Source: JAGOTP01 sp964415465 (GTDB lineage Bacteria > Patescibacteriota > Patescibacteriia > 2-12-FULL-60-25). Taken from it: a DNA stretch of 6,563 bases. Each line of letters begins with the position of its first letter. The stretch's first letter is position 1. Below the pieces are notes generated by a model. That model worked only from the letters and a program-made list of their open reading frames with translations, had not been told where the DNA came from and searched no databases. The stretch is from the NCBI GenBank assembly GCA_964415465.1, contig CAYQAL010000036.1:1-6563 (forward strand), given 5' to 3'. Positions 1-5,321 of the stretch are shown piece by piece. Both the position numbers and the translations under genes were made by a program.

Positions 1-488
1 CGCAAGACAACTAAATCAGCCGCCTCTTTCTCACGTGTCGTCATGCGTTCGATCTCGATGTACGAGAGCTTGCTCGGAATCGAGGATACCAGTGACACCG
101 TGATTGTTCCTTTCTTAAAGTTCTCCGTGTGGCGCGACCCGGCTTTCGTGAACAAGGGCATCGCTCCAAAGAGTTGCGCAAACTTGAGCATCTCTTCAAC
201 GGGTACCGGCACGCTCACCTCAACACGATTGTTGGCGCTCGTTCGACCAATCTTGGCGACCACCTCTGCCCTGCCATTCGTCACACGACAACGCACATCG
301 ATTTCGTCTTTCTTTTTCTCGTCCCAATTCAATCCGGAGGCAGACACCGTACCAAACGACATCACCATCGTGCGGCGAGTCGTTGAAACCGGCTTATAAC
401 CCAATCCAAGGAGGCGCTTCCGCAACCCTGGAATGTCTTTTGGCGCAATTTCTCCGCGAATTTCGAGCTCGATTGGATGATCGGACAT
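1..488 (-). CDS. CYTH-domain protein (triphosphate-tunnel family), C-terminus cut by window edge
   Basis: An open minus-strand frame of 162 codons starts at ATG 488-486 and leaves the window without a stop. The translation has the CYTH layout. Near the N-terminus is an acidic E-x-E motif (E7, E9) followed by R11, where the family consensus ExExK has Lys. Next come a conserved Arg (R39), a charged strand DVRCR (64-68), V-V-A-K-I-G (K79), R-V-E-V (88-91) and Y-I-E-I-E (143-147). These alternating charged strands are what line the triphosphate tunnel in CYTH enzymes such as thiamine triphosphatase, inorganic triphosphatase and class IV adenylate cyclase. The substrate cannot be told from sequence. 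The gene lies 12 nt after the TrmB-like gene on the same strand, so co-transcription is likely. The ribosome site is weak (a GAGTGG-like stretch). The family call is fairly firm; specific enzyme activity is unproven. Confidence 0.72.
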   Translation of the reverse strand, partial: MSDHPIELEIRGEIAPKDIPGLRKRLLGLGYKPVSTTRRTMVMSFGTVSASGLNWDEKKKDEIDVRCRVTNGRAEVVAKIGRTSANNRVEVSVPVPVEEMLKFAQLFGAMPLFTKAGSRHTENFKKGTITVSLVSSIPSKLSYIEIERMTTREKEAADLVVL

Positions 489-500
489 ATGGCGACCACT

Positions 501-1274
501 CTACTCTGCTCGCTTCCAAAGGATCAAGAAGACACTCCGCAACATTTGAACAATGAATTGATCTTCAATCAGCAACACGAGTGGCACGTGAGGCTGCATG
601 ATAAAGGCCGTCCGCGTCGACGCCTGAAACGAAGCGGTAAACGGTTCGGCATCTTTCAAGATACGAACCTCTCGCTGCTCCGATGGCGGACGCGTTCTCA
701 TCCAGCGCGAAATCGTCCCATCAAAAAGTAAGGCCTTGGCTCGAATGCCGCGCTCAACACGTTCAGCCGCAGACTTGTAGTACTCCTCTTCACCAACCGC
801 TTTGACATAATAATCCATGTCTCCAAAGACAAAGATTTCCTCCCCGTCATCATAGACGCGCCGGAAGGCTTCGCGCACCTGATCCATTTGGTCGAGCACA
901 CGAATTTTCGTTGGCGTATCTCCTTGATGATAGTTCGCTAAGAGATCCGGCAGCACCTGATTGAACTGATGCGCGATCTCCCCGATCTCACGCCGTTTTT
1001 GCTCGAGCTTGCTTCGTAACACGCTCGGCGATTCAACGCTGAATGTTCGGGCATAGCGTTTGCGTTTGGAAAACTGAACCAACCCATGCGCTTCGAGCTG
1101 CGCAATCAACTTATAGACATTCGGTGGAGAGATACTTAACTGCTCCGCTAAGACAGCCACGCTCACAGGACCCAAGGCGAGAGAATGGGTGTACAGATCG
1201 ATTTCGCCTTCCTTTAGCCCAAGCTCCTGCAGAAGCGGGCGAAGTTTCTCCTTAATTTCTGGCTGTTCTAGCAT
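501..1274 (-). CDS. TrmB-like winged-helix transcriptional regulator
   Basis: This 257-residue protein has an N-terminal winged helix-turn-helix at about residues 10-80. The helix at 49-66 (S-P-P-N-V-Y-K ... GLV) fits the recognition helix and the turn into the wing, and the basic stretch K70-RKRYAR fits the wing. A helical, probably coiled-coil segment (about 84-115) follows, then an alpha/beta domain (about 122-257) of the kind seen after the DNA-binding domain in TrmB-like proteins. In characterised archaeal TrmB proteins this second half binds sugars, but the ligand here is unknown. The protein is expected to be a cytoplasmic dimer binding DNA near its own promoter. It is first in a unit with the CYTH gene and is divergent from the solute-binding protein gene. 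The start ATG (1274-1272) has no Shine-Dalgarno sequence but sits about 17 nt from a predicted transcription start. The stop is TAG. Confidence 0.82.
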   Translation of the reverse strand: MLEQPEIKEKLRPLLQELGLKEGEIDLYTHSLALGPVSVAVLAEQLSISPPNVYKLIAQLEAHGLVQFSKRKRYARTFSVESPSVLRSKLEQKRREIGEIAHQFNQVLPDLLANYHQGDTPTKIRVLDQMDQVREAFRRVYDDGEEIFVFGDMDYYVKAVGEEEYYKSAAERVERGIRAKALLFDGTISRWMRTRPPSEQREVRILKDAEPFTASFQASTRTAFIMQPHVPLVLLIEDQFIVQMLRSVFLILWKRAE

Positions 1275-1297
1275 AGATTTATCGTATTATTATACAG

Positions 1298-1325
1298 ATT
1301 ATATAATTCGGCAATAACTTGTCTA
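1298..1325 (-). promoter_or_regulatory. Predicted sigma70-type promoter of the TrmB/CYTH unit
   Basis: Read on the minus strand, a -35-like TAGACA (1325-1320, 5 of 6 to TTGACA) is separated by 16 nt from a perfect TATAAT (1303-1298). A second TATAAT lies at 1294-1289 but lacks a matching -35. The -10 is inside the perfect palindrome ATTATATAAT (1298-1307), so a bound regulator could block it. Assignment is by eye; no transcription start is known. Confidence 0.55.
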
Positions 1326-1342
1326 AAATGCCAACAAAAGTC

Positions 1343-1371
1343 TTCACTTTAATATATTACTTTGATATAAA
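1343..1371 (+). promoter_or_regulatory. Predicted promoter of the solute-binding protein gene
   Basis: TTCACT (1343-1348, 4 of 6 to the -35 consensus), a 17-nt spacer, then TATAAA (1366-1371, 5 of 6 to the -10 consensus). It ends 18 nt before the ATG at 1390. ACTTT recurs at 1346-1350, 1359-1363 and 1378-1382, with uneven spacing. The stretch between the -10 and the ATG is pyrimidine-rich and has no Shine-Dalgarno sequence. Confidence 0.45.
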
Positions 1372-1389
1372 TAACTTACTTTCTCTTCT

Positions 1390-2367
1390 ATGTCTTCACT
1401 CTCACGCAAAATCGCCTTTCTTATCGTAGGCGTCATCGCTGTTGTGGCGGTGGCTCTCTTCGCGCGTCACTCTCAATCTAAGCCAGCCGCCACACAGACC
1501 ACCAAGGTCCGCGTAGCCGTCTTAAATCTCACAAGCAATCTTCCTCACTACATTGCGCAGGAAGAAAAACTCTTCGAAAAGCATGGACTTACGCCAGAGT
1601 TCGTGCTGTTCGCCTCTTCCAACCAAGCCGTTGAAGCGATGGTCCGTGGCGATATCGATCTTGGAATCGGTATCAGCTTTATCCCATTTGTCACCGTCGA
1701 ACAGAAAGAACCGGGTAAACTCAAGATTCACAACACGAGCCGCATGACGAGCGAGCACCCCTTCGACCGCTTCATCGTGAAGCAAGACTCGCCGATCACT
1801 GACGTAAAACAGCTCGCAGGAAAGAAAGTTGGCCTGTTCCCAGGTACAAGCGCCACCAATCTCTCAAAAGATTACCTCAAAAAACAGGGAGTCGATGTAA
1901 ACACGATTGAGTTCGTACAAATGCCTCCCCAAAACCACCTGCCCGCTCTCGAATCAGGCGCTGTTGATGCCTTGTTCGCCTATGAGCCAGGCCTCACGCT
2001 CGCATTAACCAAAGGCGCACGCGCCATTTCCCCTTCTGTCTACGCAGAACTTGTTCAAGAGAATCCCATCGGCGTCGGCGTGATCACGACCAAGTTCGCA
2101 AGTGAACAACCGGCAGCGGCCAAACAAGCCATTGCAGCAGTGGATGAAGCTATCCGTCTGCAAGATGAACAAGAAGCCAAGGCCCGTGCCATCGCCAAAA
2201 AAGTCTTCAACTTTGAACAGCCTGTTGCCGACCAGTTCTCTCTGACGCCGATCTTTGAGAGCACGAAGATCAACAAAGCGAAAGTGAAAGAACTGGCACA
2301 AAAGCTGGTTACGATCGGCGAACTGCAGACCGTTCCAAACACAGACAACATCTACTACCAGCCATAA
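1390..2367 (+). CDS. NMT1/THI5-like (SsuA/TauA-type) ABC transporter solute-binding protein
   Basis: This 325-residue protein begins with two basic residues and one hydrophobic segment (about 8-24). There is no lipobox Cys, so it is either a cleaved signal or an N-terminal membrane anchor. A type II periplasmic-binding fold follows from about residue 39: K-V-R-V-A-V-L-N at the first strand; S-N-Q-A-V-E-A-M-V-R-G-D-I-D (77-90), the usual 'count and presence' segment; D-V-K-Q-L-A-G-K-K-V-G-L-F-P-G-T-S (138-154), the hinge and start of the second lobe; and A-L-E-S-G-A-V-D-A-L-F-A-Y-E-P (186-200). These match the proteins that bind nitrate, sulfonate, taurine or thiamine precursors. The ligand cannot be named. 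No permease or ATPase gene lies in the window, which is unusual because these normally form one operon. The gene ends at TAA just before a strong terminator and appears monocistronic. Confidence 0.88.
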   Translation: MSSLSRKIAFLIVGVIAVVAVALFARHSQSKPAATQTTKVRVAVLNLTSNLPHYIAQEEKLFEKHGLTPEFVLFASSNQAVEAMVRGDIDLGIGISFIPFVTVEQKEPGKLKIHNTSRMTSEHPFDRFIVKQDSPITDVKQLAGKKVGLFPGTSATNLSKDYLKKQGVDVNTIEFVQMPPQNHLPALESGAVDALFAYEPGLTLALTKGARAISPSVYAELVQENPIGVGVITTKFASEQPAAAKQAIAAVDEAIRLQDEQEAKARAIAKKVFNFEQPVADQFSLTPIFESTKINKAKVKELAQKLVTIGELQTVPNTDNIYYQP

Positions 2368-2375
2368 GCTGAACC

Positions 2376-2403
2376 AAAAACAGAGCTTTCCCGCTCTGTT
2401 TTT
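2376..2403 (+). terminator. Rho-independent terminator after the solute-binding protein gene
   Basis: A perfect 11-bp stem (AAAAACAGAGC at 2376-2386 with GCTCTGTTTTT at 2393-2403) closes a 6-nt loop, and its right arm ends in a T5 run. It begins 8 nt after the stop codon. The A-run/T-run symmetry could in principle let it work in both directions, but no convergent gene uses it. Confidence 0.9.
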
Positions 2404-2444
2404 GTCTTTCCTGTCATGAAGACCCCACAAAAGAGTTAAGGCTA

Positions 2445-2473
2445 TTGCTCAAATTCTTAAGCCGTCTCATGAT
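2445..2473 (+). promoter_or_regulatory. Weak candidate promoter for the lipoprotein gene
   Basis: TTGCTC (2445-2450) and CATGAT (2468-2473) are spaced by exactly 17 nt, 9 nt before the ATG at 2483. The hexamers match consensus only 3 of 6 and 4 of 6. A promoter must exist here because the previous gene ends in a strong terminator. The short distance would give a nearly leaderless mRNA. Confidence 0.25.
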
Positions 2474-2482
2474 TAGAGTTAT

Positions 2483-3103
2483 ATGAAAACCCTCTCTCGC
2501 GTCTCGTTCGCGATGTCATTTATTGCCGCTGTTGCGCTACTCGGCGCAGGCTGTGCGAGCTCCGATGCTCCTGCGTCGACGACTGGAACAGCCCCATCAC
2601 CCGCCCCTACCACAACGACGATGCCAACCCCGTCTACGCCATCGATCCCTTCCACCCCAGGTACGCCTTCTAGTAGTGGCGAGGCCTCTTCCACGATCAC
2701 TACTTCGAGCACCTTGGACACAACGGGTTGGCAGGACTATCAAAATAAGACGCTCAAGTTCTCGTTCAAATACCCACTTCGCGGCGCCTTCGCTCCAGAG
2801 TTCGCCGTAAAGCTCCTGCCACTCACGAGCCCAGACATTACGAATGATTGTATTCCCGCGAGCAGCCTACCGAACGCCATTGAACGACGGGTAAGCGTGA
2901 ACGGGACGGCCTTTTGCCGCACCGGTACGGTGGAAGGGACGAACGTCAGTGAAGATCGCTGGGTTACCAAGACCGACACCTGGTACGCGGTCATTACGTT
3001 CACCAAGCGTCACCCAACCAACCGACCATTCGACTTCGCTGGCTACAACAACCAACTCGAAGCCATCATGTCGACCTTCCAGTTCCCAGCCAGCCAAAGC
3101 TAA
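2483..3103 (+). CDS. Predicted lipoprotein with Ser/Thr/Pro linker and a small globular domain
   Basis: This 206-residue protein opens with a signal peptide: M-K-T-L-S-R, then a hydrophobic core at about 8-22. It ends in L-L-G-A-G-C, with C24 as the predicted lipidated residue. The lipobox is slightly non-canonical because Gly stands at -3. Residues about 25-80 are a low-complexity Ser/Thr/Pro/Ala linker of the kind that spans a cell-wall or surface layer. The C-terminal domain starts G-W-Q-D-Y-Q-N-K-T-L-K-F-S-F-K-Y-P (82-98) and ends with Q-L-E-A-I-M-S-T-F-Q-F (191-201). Such 'W..Y.N ... F.F.YP ... I(L)STF.F' domains recur in surface lipoproteins of Patescibacteria and some Gram-positives. 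Two cysteines (C123, C145) could form a disulfide. The function is unknown and it is probably exposed outside the membrane. The stop is TAA, with its own terminator close behind. Confidence 0.82.
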   Translation: MKTLSRVSFAMSFIAAVALLGAGCASSDAPASTTGTAPSPAPTTTTMPTPSTPSIPSTPGTPSSSGEASSTITTSSTLDTTGWQDYQNKTLKFSFKYPLRGAFAPEFAVKLLPLTSPDITNDCIPASSLPNAIERRVSVNGTAFCRTGTVEGTNVSEDRWVTKTDTWYAVITFTKRHPTNRPFDFAGYNNQLEAIMSTFQFPASQS

Positions 3104-3114
3104 AGGCATACGCT

Positions 3115-3142
3115 CAAAACACACCTGAAGGGGTGTGTTTTG
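3115..3142 (+). terminator. Rho-independent terminator after the lipoprotein gene
   Basis: An 11-bp perfect stem (CAAAACACACC at 3115-3125 with GGTGTGTTTTG at 3132-3142) closes a 6-nt loop. The T4 stretch is in the descending arm. It starts 11 nt after the TAA stop. Its core ACACACC/GGTGTGT is the same as in the terminator downstream of the 5S rRNA. Confidence 0.87.
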
Positions 3143-3168
3143 TTATCCGCTATTCAAGGCACAGGCCG

Positions 3169-3180
3169 TATCGTACGATA
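3169..3180. promoter_or_regulatory. 12-bp perfect palindrome upstream of the phosphatase gene
   Basis: TATCGTACGATA is a perfect inverted repeat 9 nt before the ATG at 3190. CCG on the left and CGG on the right extend it if one T is skipped. It could be a repressor operator or overlap the promoter: TACGAT at 3174-3179 is a poor -10 match with no good -35. A 12-bp palindrome can also arise by chance, so a regulatory role is a guess. Confidence 0.3.
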
Positions 3181-3189
3181 TCGGTCTCT

Positions 3190-4296
3190 ATGAAATTTAC
3201 TGGCGTGGAAAAACCATCGGTCGTCGAGCGCGAACCTTCTCCTGAAATTCAGGTCGAAAGTGGTTTGTTTGAATTAAAAGATGTAACAAAAGAGCCGCCC
3301 AAACAGATGGAAGACGCTGGGTACGTTGATGCGTTGCGCGGAATTGCTTGTGCGTATGACGGGATGGGAGCGGGAGCAGCGGCCGAATACGCTTCGAACG
3401 CCGCTCTCCGTGAAACACAAGCTTGTACGCAGAATGAATCCGCCTACCCTGGCCTGTCTTGCCCGACCACGGAAACAGTTAAACAGGAGGTATTGAAGCA
3501 AGAAGCTATTCGCCTGATCGAACACCTCAATCAGATTGTCTGGAAGGAAAAAGATCTTCCGGTCGTAGCGGAACGAGCTGCTGAACTTGTCCGAATAGAA
3601 CATCCAAACGTTCCGCCTGATCACCAGAAGTTTCATGAGCTGGTACAAGAATGCATCTATTCAAATCAAACTACGATTGCTTTTACGAAGATTTTCCAGA
3701 CACCGGATGGCAAGACTCGAGCGATGTGCGTGAATGTGGGAGATAGTCGAACCTATCTTCGTCGAAACGGCGTGTGGACGCAGCTTACGAAAGATCATGC
3801 CTACAGCGAGCCATTGCTGAAAGCAGGTCTGATTAAAGATGAATTGGACCGCGAGCAGCTTGTGCAACGAGCTGACATAGAAAAAGTTAGAGCGAACACA
3901 ACAGATGCCGGCACTAAACAAGCACTTAATTTGCTCCTCGAGATCTACGACGCGGAAAAAGACACGGAACTCCCACTCGGCTACTTTAACTGGGTTGTCT
4001 ATGGATCACTTGGCTATAGCGAGACGGAGATTCACCCGAATACTTCATTCATCGATCTCGAAGATGGAGACGAGCTTTATACGATGACAGACGGTCCATA
4101 CGAGAATCTTTCGCTCGAGCGTTTCGAAGAAATTCGTCTGAACGTCGCAAGTGGAGACCTGACAGAAGTGTGTAAGAACCTCTGCGAAGCAGCTCAGGCT
4201 GCCAACAAAAAACCAGATGACAACTTAGTCGCAGGACAACGCGTGAAGATTCAATCCGCTCGTAAAGCGGCTCCGACACAGTCAGTTGACCCATAA
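3190..4296 (+). CDS. PP2C-family (PPM) serine/threonine phosphatase-like protein
   Basis: This 368-residue protein carries the core PPM motifs in order: A-Y-D-G-M-G (55-60), with D57 the metal ligand; V-N-V-G-D-S-R-T-Y-L (181-190); L-T-K-D-H-A-Y (199-205) followed by A-G-L-I; D-G-D-E-L-Y-T-M-T-D-G (292-302), with D301 the second metal ligand; and P-D-D-N (342-345), the C-terminal metal site. These metal-dependent enzymes dephosphorylate phospho-Ser/Thr. Two things are unusual. The N-terminal 'R ... NED' motif that supplies phosphate-binding Arg and acidic residues in typical members is not visible. There are also helical insertions around 90-160 and 215-285. No signal or membrane segment is seen, so it is probably cytoplasmic. 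No kinase gene is nearby. The ATG at 3190 is chosen because the longer GTG-started frame would begin inside the preceding terminator. No Shine-Dalgarno sequence is present. Confidence 0.85.
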   Translation: MKFTGVEKPSVVEREPSPEIQVESGLFELKDVTKEPPKQMEDAGYVDALRGIACAYDGMGAGAAAEYASNAALRETQACTQNESAYPGLSCPTTETVKQEVLKQEAIRLIEHLNQIVWKEKDLPVVAERAAELVRIEHPNVPPDHQKFHELVQECIYSNQTTIAFTKIFQTPDGKTRAMCVNVGDSRTYLRRNGVWTQLTKDHAYSEPLLKAGLIKDELDREQLVQRADIEKVRANTTDAGTKQALNLLLEIYDAEKDTELPLGYFNWVVYGSLGYSETEIHPNTSFIDLEDGDELYTMTDGPYENLSLERFEEIRLNVASGDLTEVCKNLCEAAQAANKKPDDNLVAGQRVKIQSARKAAPTQSVDP

Positions 4297-4304
4297 GGAA
4301 GCAA

Positions 4305-4330
4305 CCGTCGGAACAGCTACTTCCAGACGG
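4305..4330. other. Bulged stem-loop between convergent genes
   Basis: CCGTCGGAA (4305-4313) can pair with TTCC-a-GACGG (4321-4330), forming nine pairs with one bulged A around a 7-nt loop. It lies 8 nt after the phosphatase stop and directly beyond the TAG of the convergent small gene. Neither strand has a T-run after it, so it is not a standard intrinsic terminator. It may stop or stabilise 3' ends of both transcripts, or be chance. Confidence 0.35.
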
Positions 4331-4537
4331 CTACAGAGGAGACTTATCGGAGGGACCGAGGTACTTCACATCGACCACATACACCGTCTGCTGGGTGCGG
4401 ATTTCACGCACCCGTTCGGTGGAGGACGGCTGGAGCGGCCGCGCGTAGATCGCGAGCAGGAAGACGCTCGTCGCGACCCCCAACGCGATCTGAACCACAT
4501 GAAACACATCCCGGCGCTGACTCGGATTCAGGGTCAT
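4331..4537 (-). CDS. Small predicted single-pass membrane protein (68 aa)
   Basis: I do not recognise this family. The protein has a short polar, basic N-terminus (M-T-L-N-P-S-Q-R-R-D), one strongly hydrophobic helix (about 13-31, V-V-Q-I-A-L-G-V-A-T-S-V-F-L-L-A-I-Y), then a polar tail of about 37 residues ending K-Y-L-G-P-S-D-K-S-P-L. The flanking charges do not settle which way it inserts. Three points favour a real gene over a shadow: the membrane helix is coherent, the ATG is preceded by AAAGG at an 8-nt spacing, and no other credible gene occupies 4297-4634. It follows the methyltransferase gene by 97 nt on the same strand, so read-through expression is possible. An overlapping plus-strand frame starting at TTG (4286) has an Arg/His-rich, non-globular translation and was judged the shadow. 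The stop is TAG. Confidence 0.55.
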   Translation of the reverse strand: MTLNPSQRRDVFHVVQIALGVATSVFLLAIYARPLQPSSTERVREIRTQQTVYVVDVKYLGPSDKSPL

Positions 4538-4634
4538 GTTCTGGACCTTTCTAAAGGCGTTTCTCGTGCCTTCTCTCTACTCCGTTCCATGAAATAGGTG
4601 GGAACGTCAAGCAGGACAGAAGCTGTTATAAAGC

Positions 4635-5321
4635 CTACTCCGCTTTCTTATAGACCGTCACTCGCTGATGAATCTGAAACGTAGGAGTTTCCAACCGCTG
4701 CTTCAAAAATTCACTCAAAGGTTGTATATACGTTTCTAAAAGCTCAACTTCGAACAGATAACAGACCTGACGAGCGAGCACACCGAAGTCCGGACAGCGA
4801 ACATCCGCCACGAAAGGCACCACTAGTTCCTCAACATATCCTTTTGGAAAGCCTGGAATCGTCACTTCTGGATTCGCTTCCGGAACACGCGTCTCAAACC
4901 AAACAAGCAGATCTTTCAAGAAATCATCATTCGTATTTGTAACGGTTACAACTACTTCTGGAGAGATGTTCTTCAACACCTCATTCAACTTCTCTACATC
5001 TTCATCTAGATACTGAAGAACATGAGAACACACTACCGTCCTCACCTTCACTTCCGGAACATATTCAAAGAAATCACTTTTGATGCGTATATGTGTTTGC
5101 GGTAGAGGGTGCCGACTAAAATCGAGCGGATCAAGATGAATGACCTGTTTTTCTGGAAAAGCAGTTGCAGTAATATCTCCCAATCCCGAGCCAACGTCTA
5201 ACAGCGGTTCAAGACAATATCGCGCAAGTTGTGACCGAAAAATCTGAGCAATCTTCTGATTTTCGTTGCAATATGACGTCTTAAACGTGTGAATAGATTC
5301 TCGAGAGATCTGCGACTTCAT
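4635..5321 (-). CDS. Class I SAM-dependent methyltransferase
   Basis: This 228-residue protein has a Rossmann-type SAM-binding core. Motif I is L-L-D-V-G-S-G-L-G-D-I (40-50). The acidic end of strand 2 is V-I-H-L-D (60-64), expected to hold the SAM ribose. The segment R-I-K-S-D-F-F-E (79-86) sits where the adenine-contacting motif usually lies. V-V-C-S-H-V-L-Q-Y-L-D (96-106) is the strand 4/post-motif characteristic of small-molecule methyltransferases. The C-terminal third (about 145-228) does not resemble a known substrate domain, so the substrate is unknown. The ATG overlaps the upstream acyltransferase stop as ATGA (5321-5318), which indicates translational coupling. An AAGGG/GGAAGG Shine-Dalgarno stretch lies 4-8 nt before the start, making it one of the best ribosome sites in the window. 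The stop is TAG. Confidence 0.85.
   Translation of the reverse strand: MKSQISRESIHTFKTSYCNENQKIAQIFRSQLARYCLEPLLDVGSGLGDITATAFPEKQVIHLDPLDFSRHPLPQTHIRIKSDFFEYVPEVKVRTVVCSHVLQYLDEDVEKLNEVLKNISPEVVVTVTNTNDDFLKDLLVWFETRVPEANPEVTIPGFPKGYVEELVVPFVADVRCPDFGVLARQVCYLFEVELLETYIQPLSEFLKQRLETPTFQIHQRVTVYKKAE

Noticed and set aside
43..399. Plus-strand open frame of 118 codons at the left edge
   Set aside because: It lies opposite the CYTH gene, whose minus-strand translation carries recognisable family motifs. The plus-strand translation is Ser/Thr-rich with no motif.
2005..2430. Minus-strand frame of 141 codons over the end of the solute-binding protein gene
   Set aside because: It starts beyond the terminator and its translation is Cys/Phe/Arg-rich without a coherent fold; it is a shadow of a strong gene.
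2590..2720. Repeat-like stretch in the lipoprotein gene
   Set aside because: The repetition reflects Ser/Thr/Pro codons of the linker; there is no fixed unit length or spacing as in a CRISPR or tandem repeat array.
3133..3189. GTG-initiated 19-residue extension of the phosphatase
   Set aside because: The GTG lies in the right arm of the lipoprotein terminator and the extra residues do not resemble the family; ATG 3190 is more plausible.
4305..4330. Intrinsic terminator shared by the convergent genes
   Set aside because: The hairpin is credible but has no T-run on either side, so it is listed only as a stem-loop.
4286..4597. Plus-strand frame of 103 codons after the phosphatase
   Set aside because: It needs a TTG start overlapping the phosphatase end, has no ribosome site, and its Arg/His-rich translation looks like the antisense of the small membrane gene.
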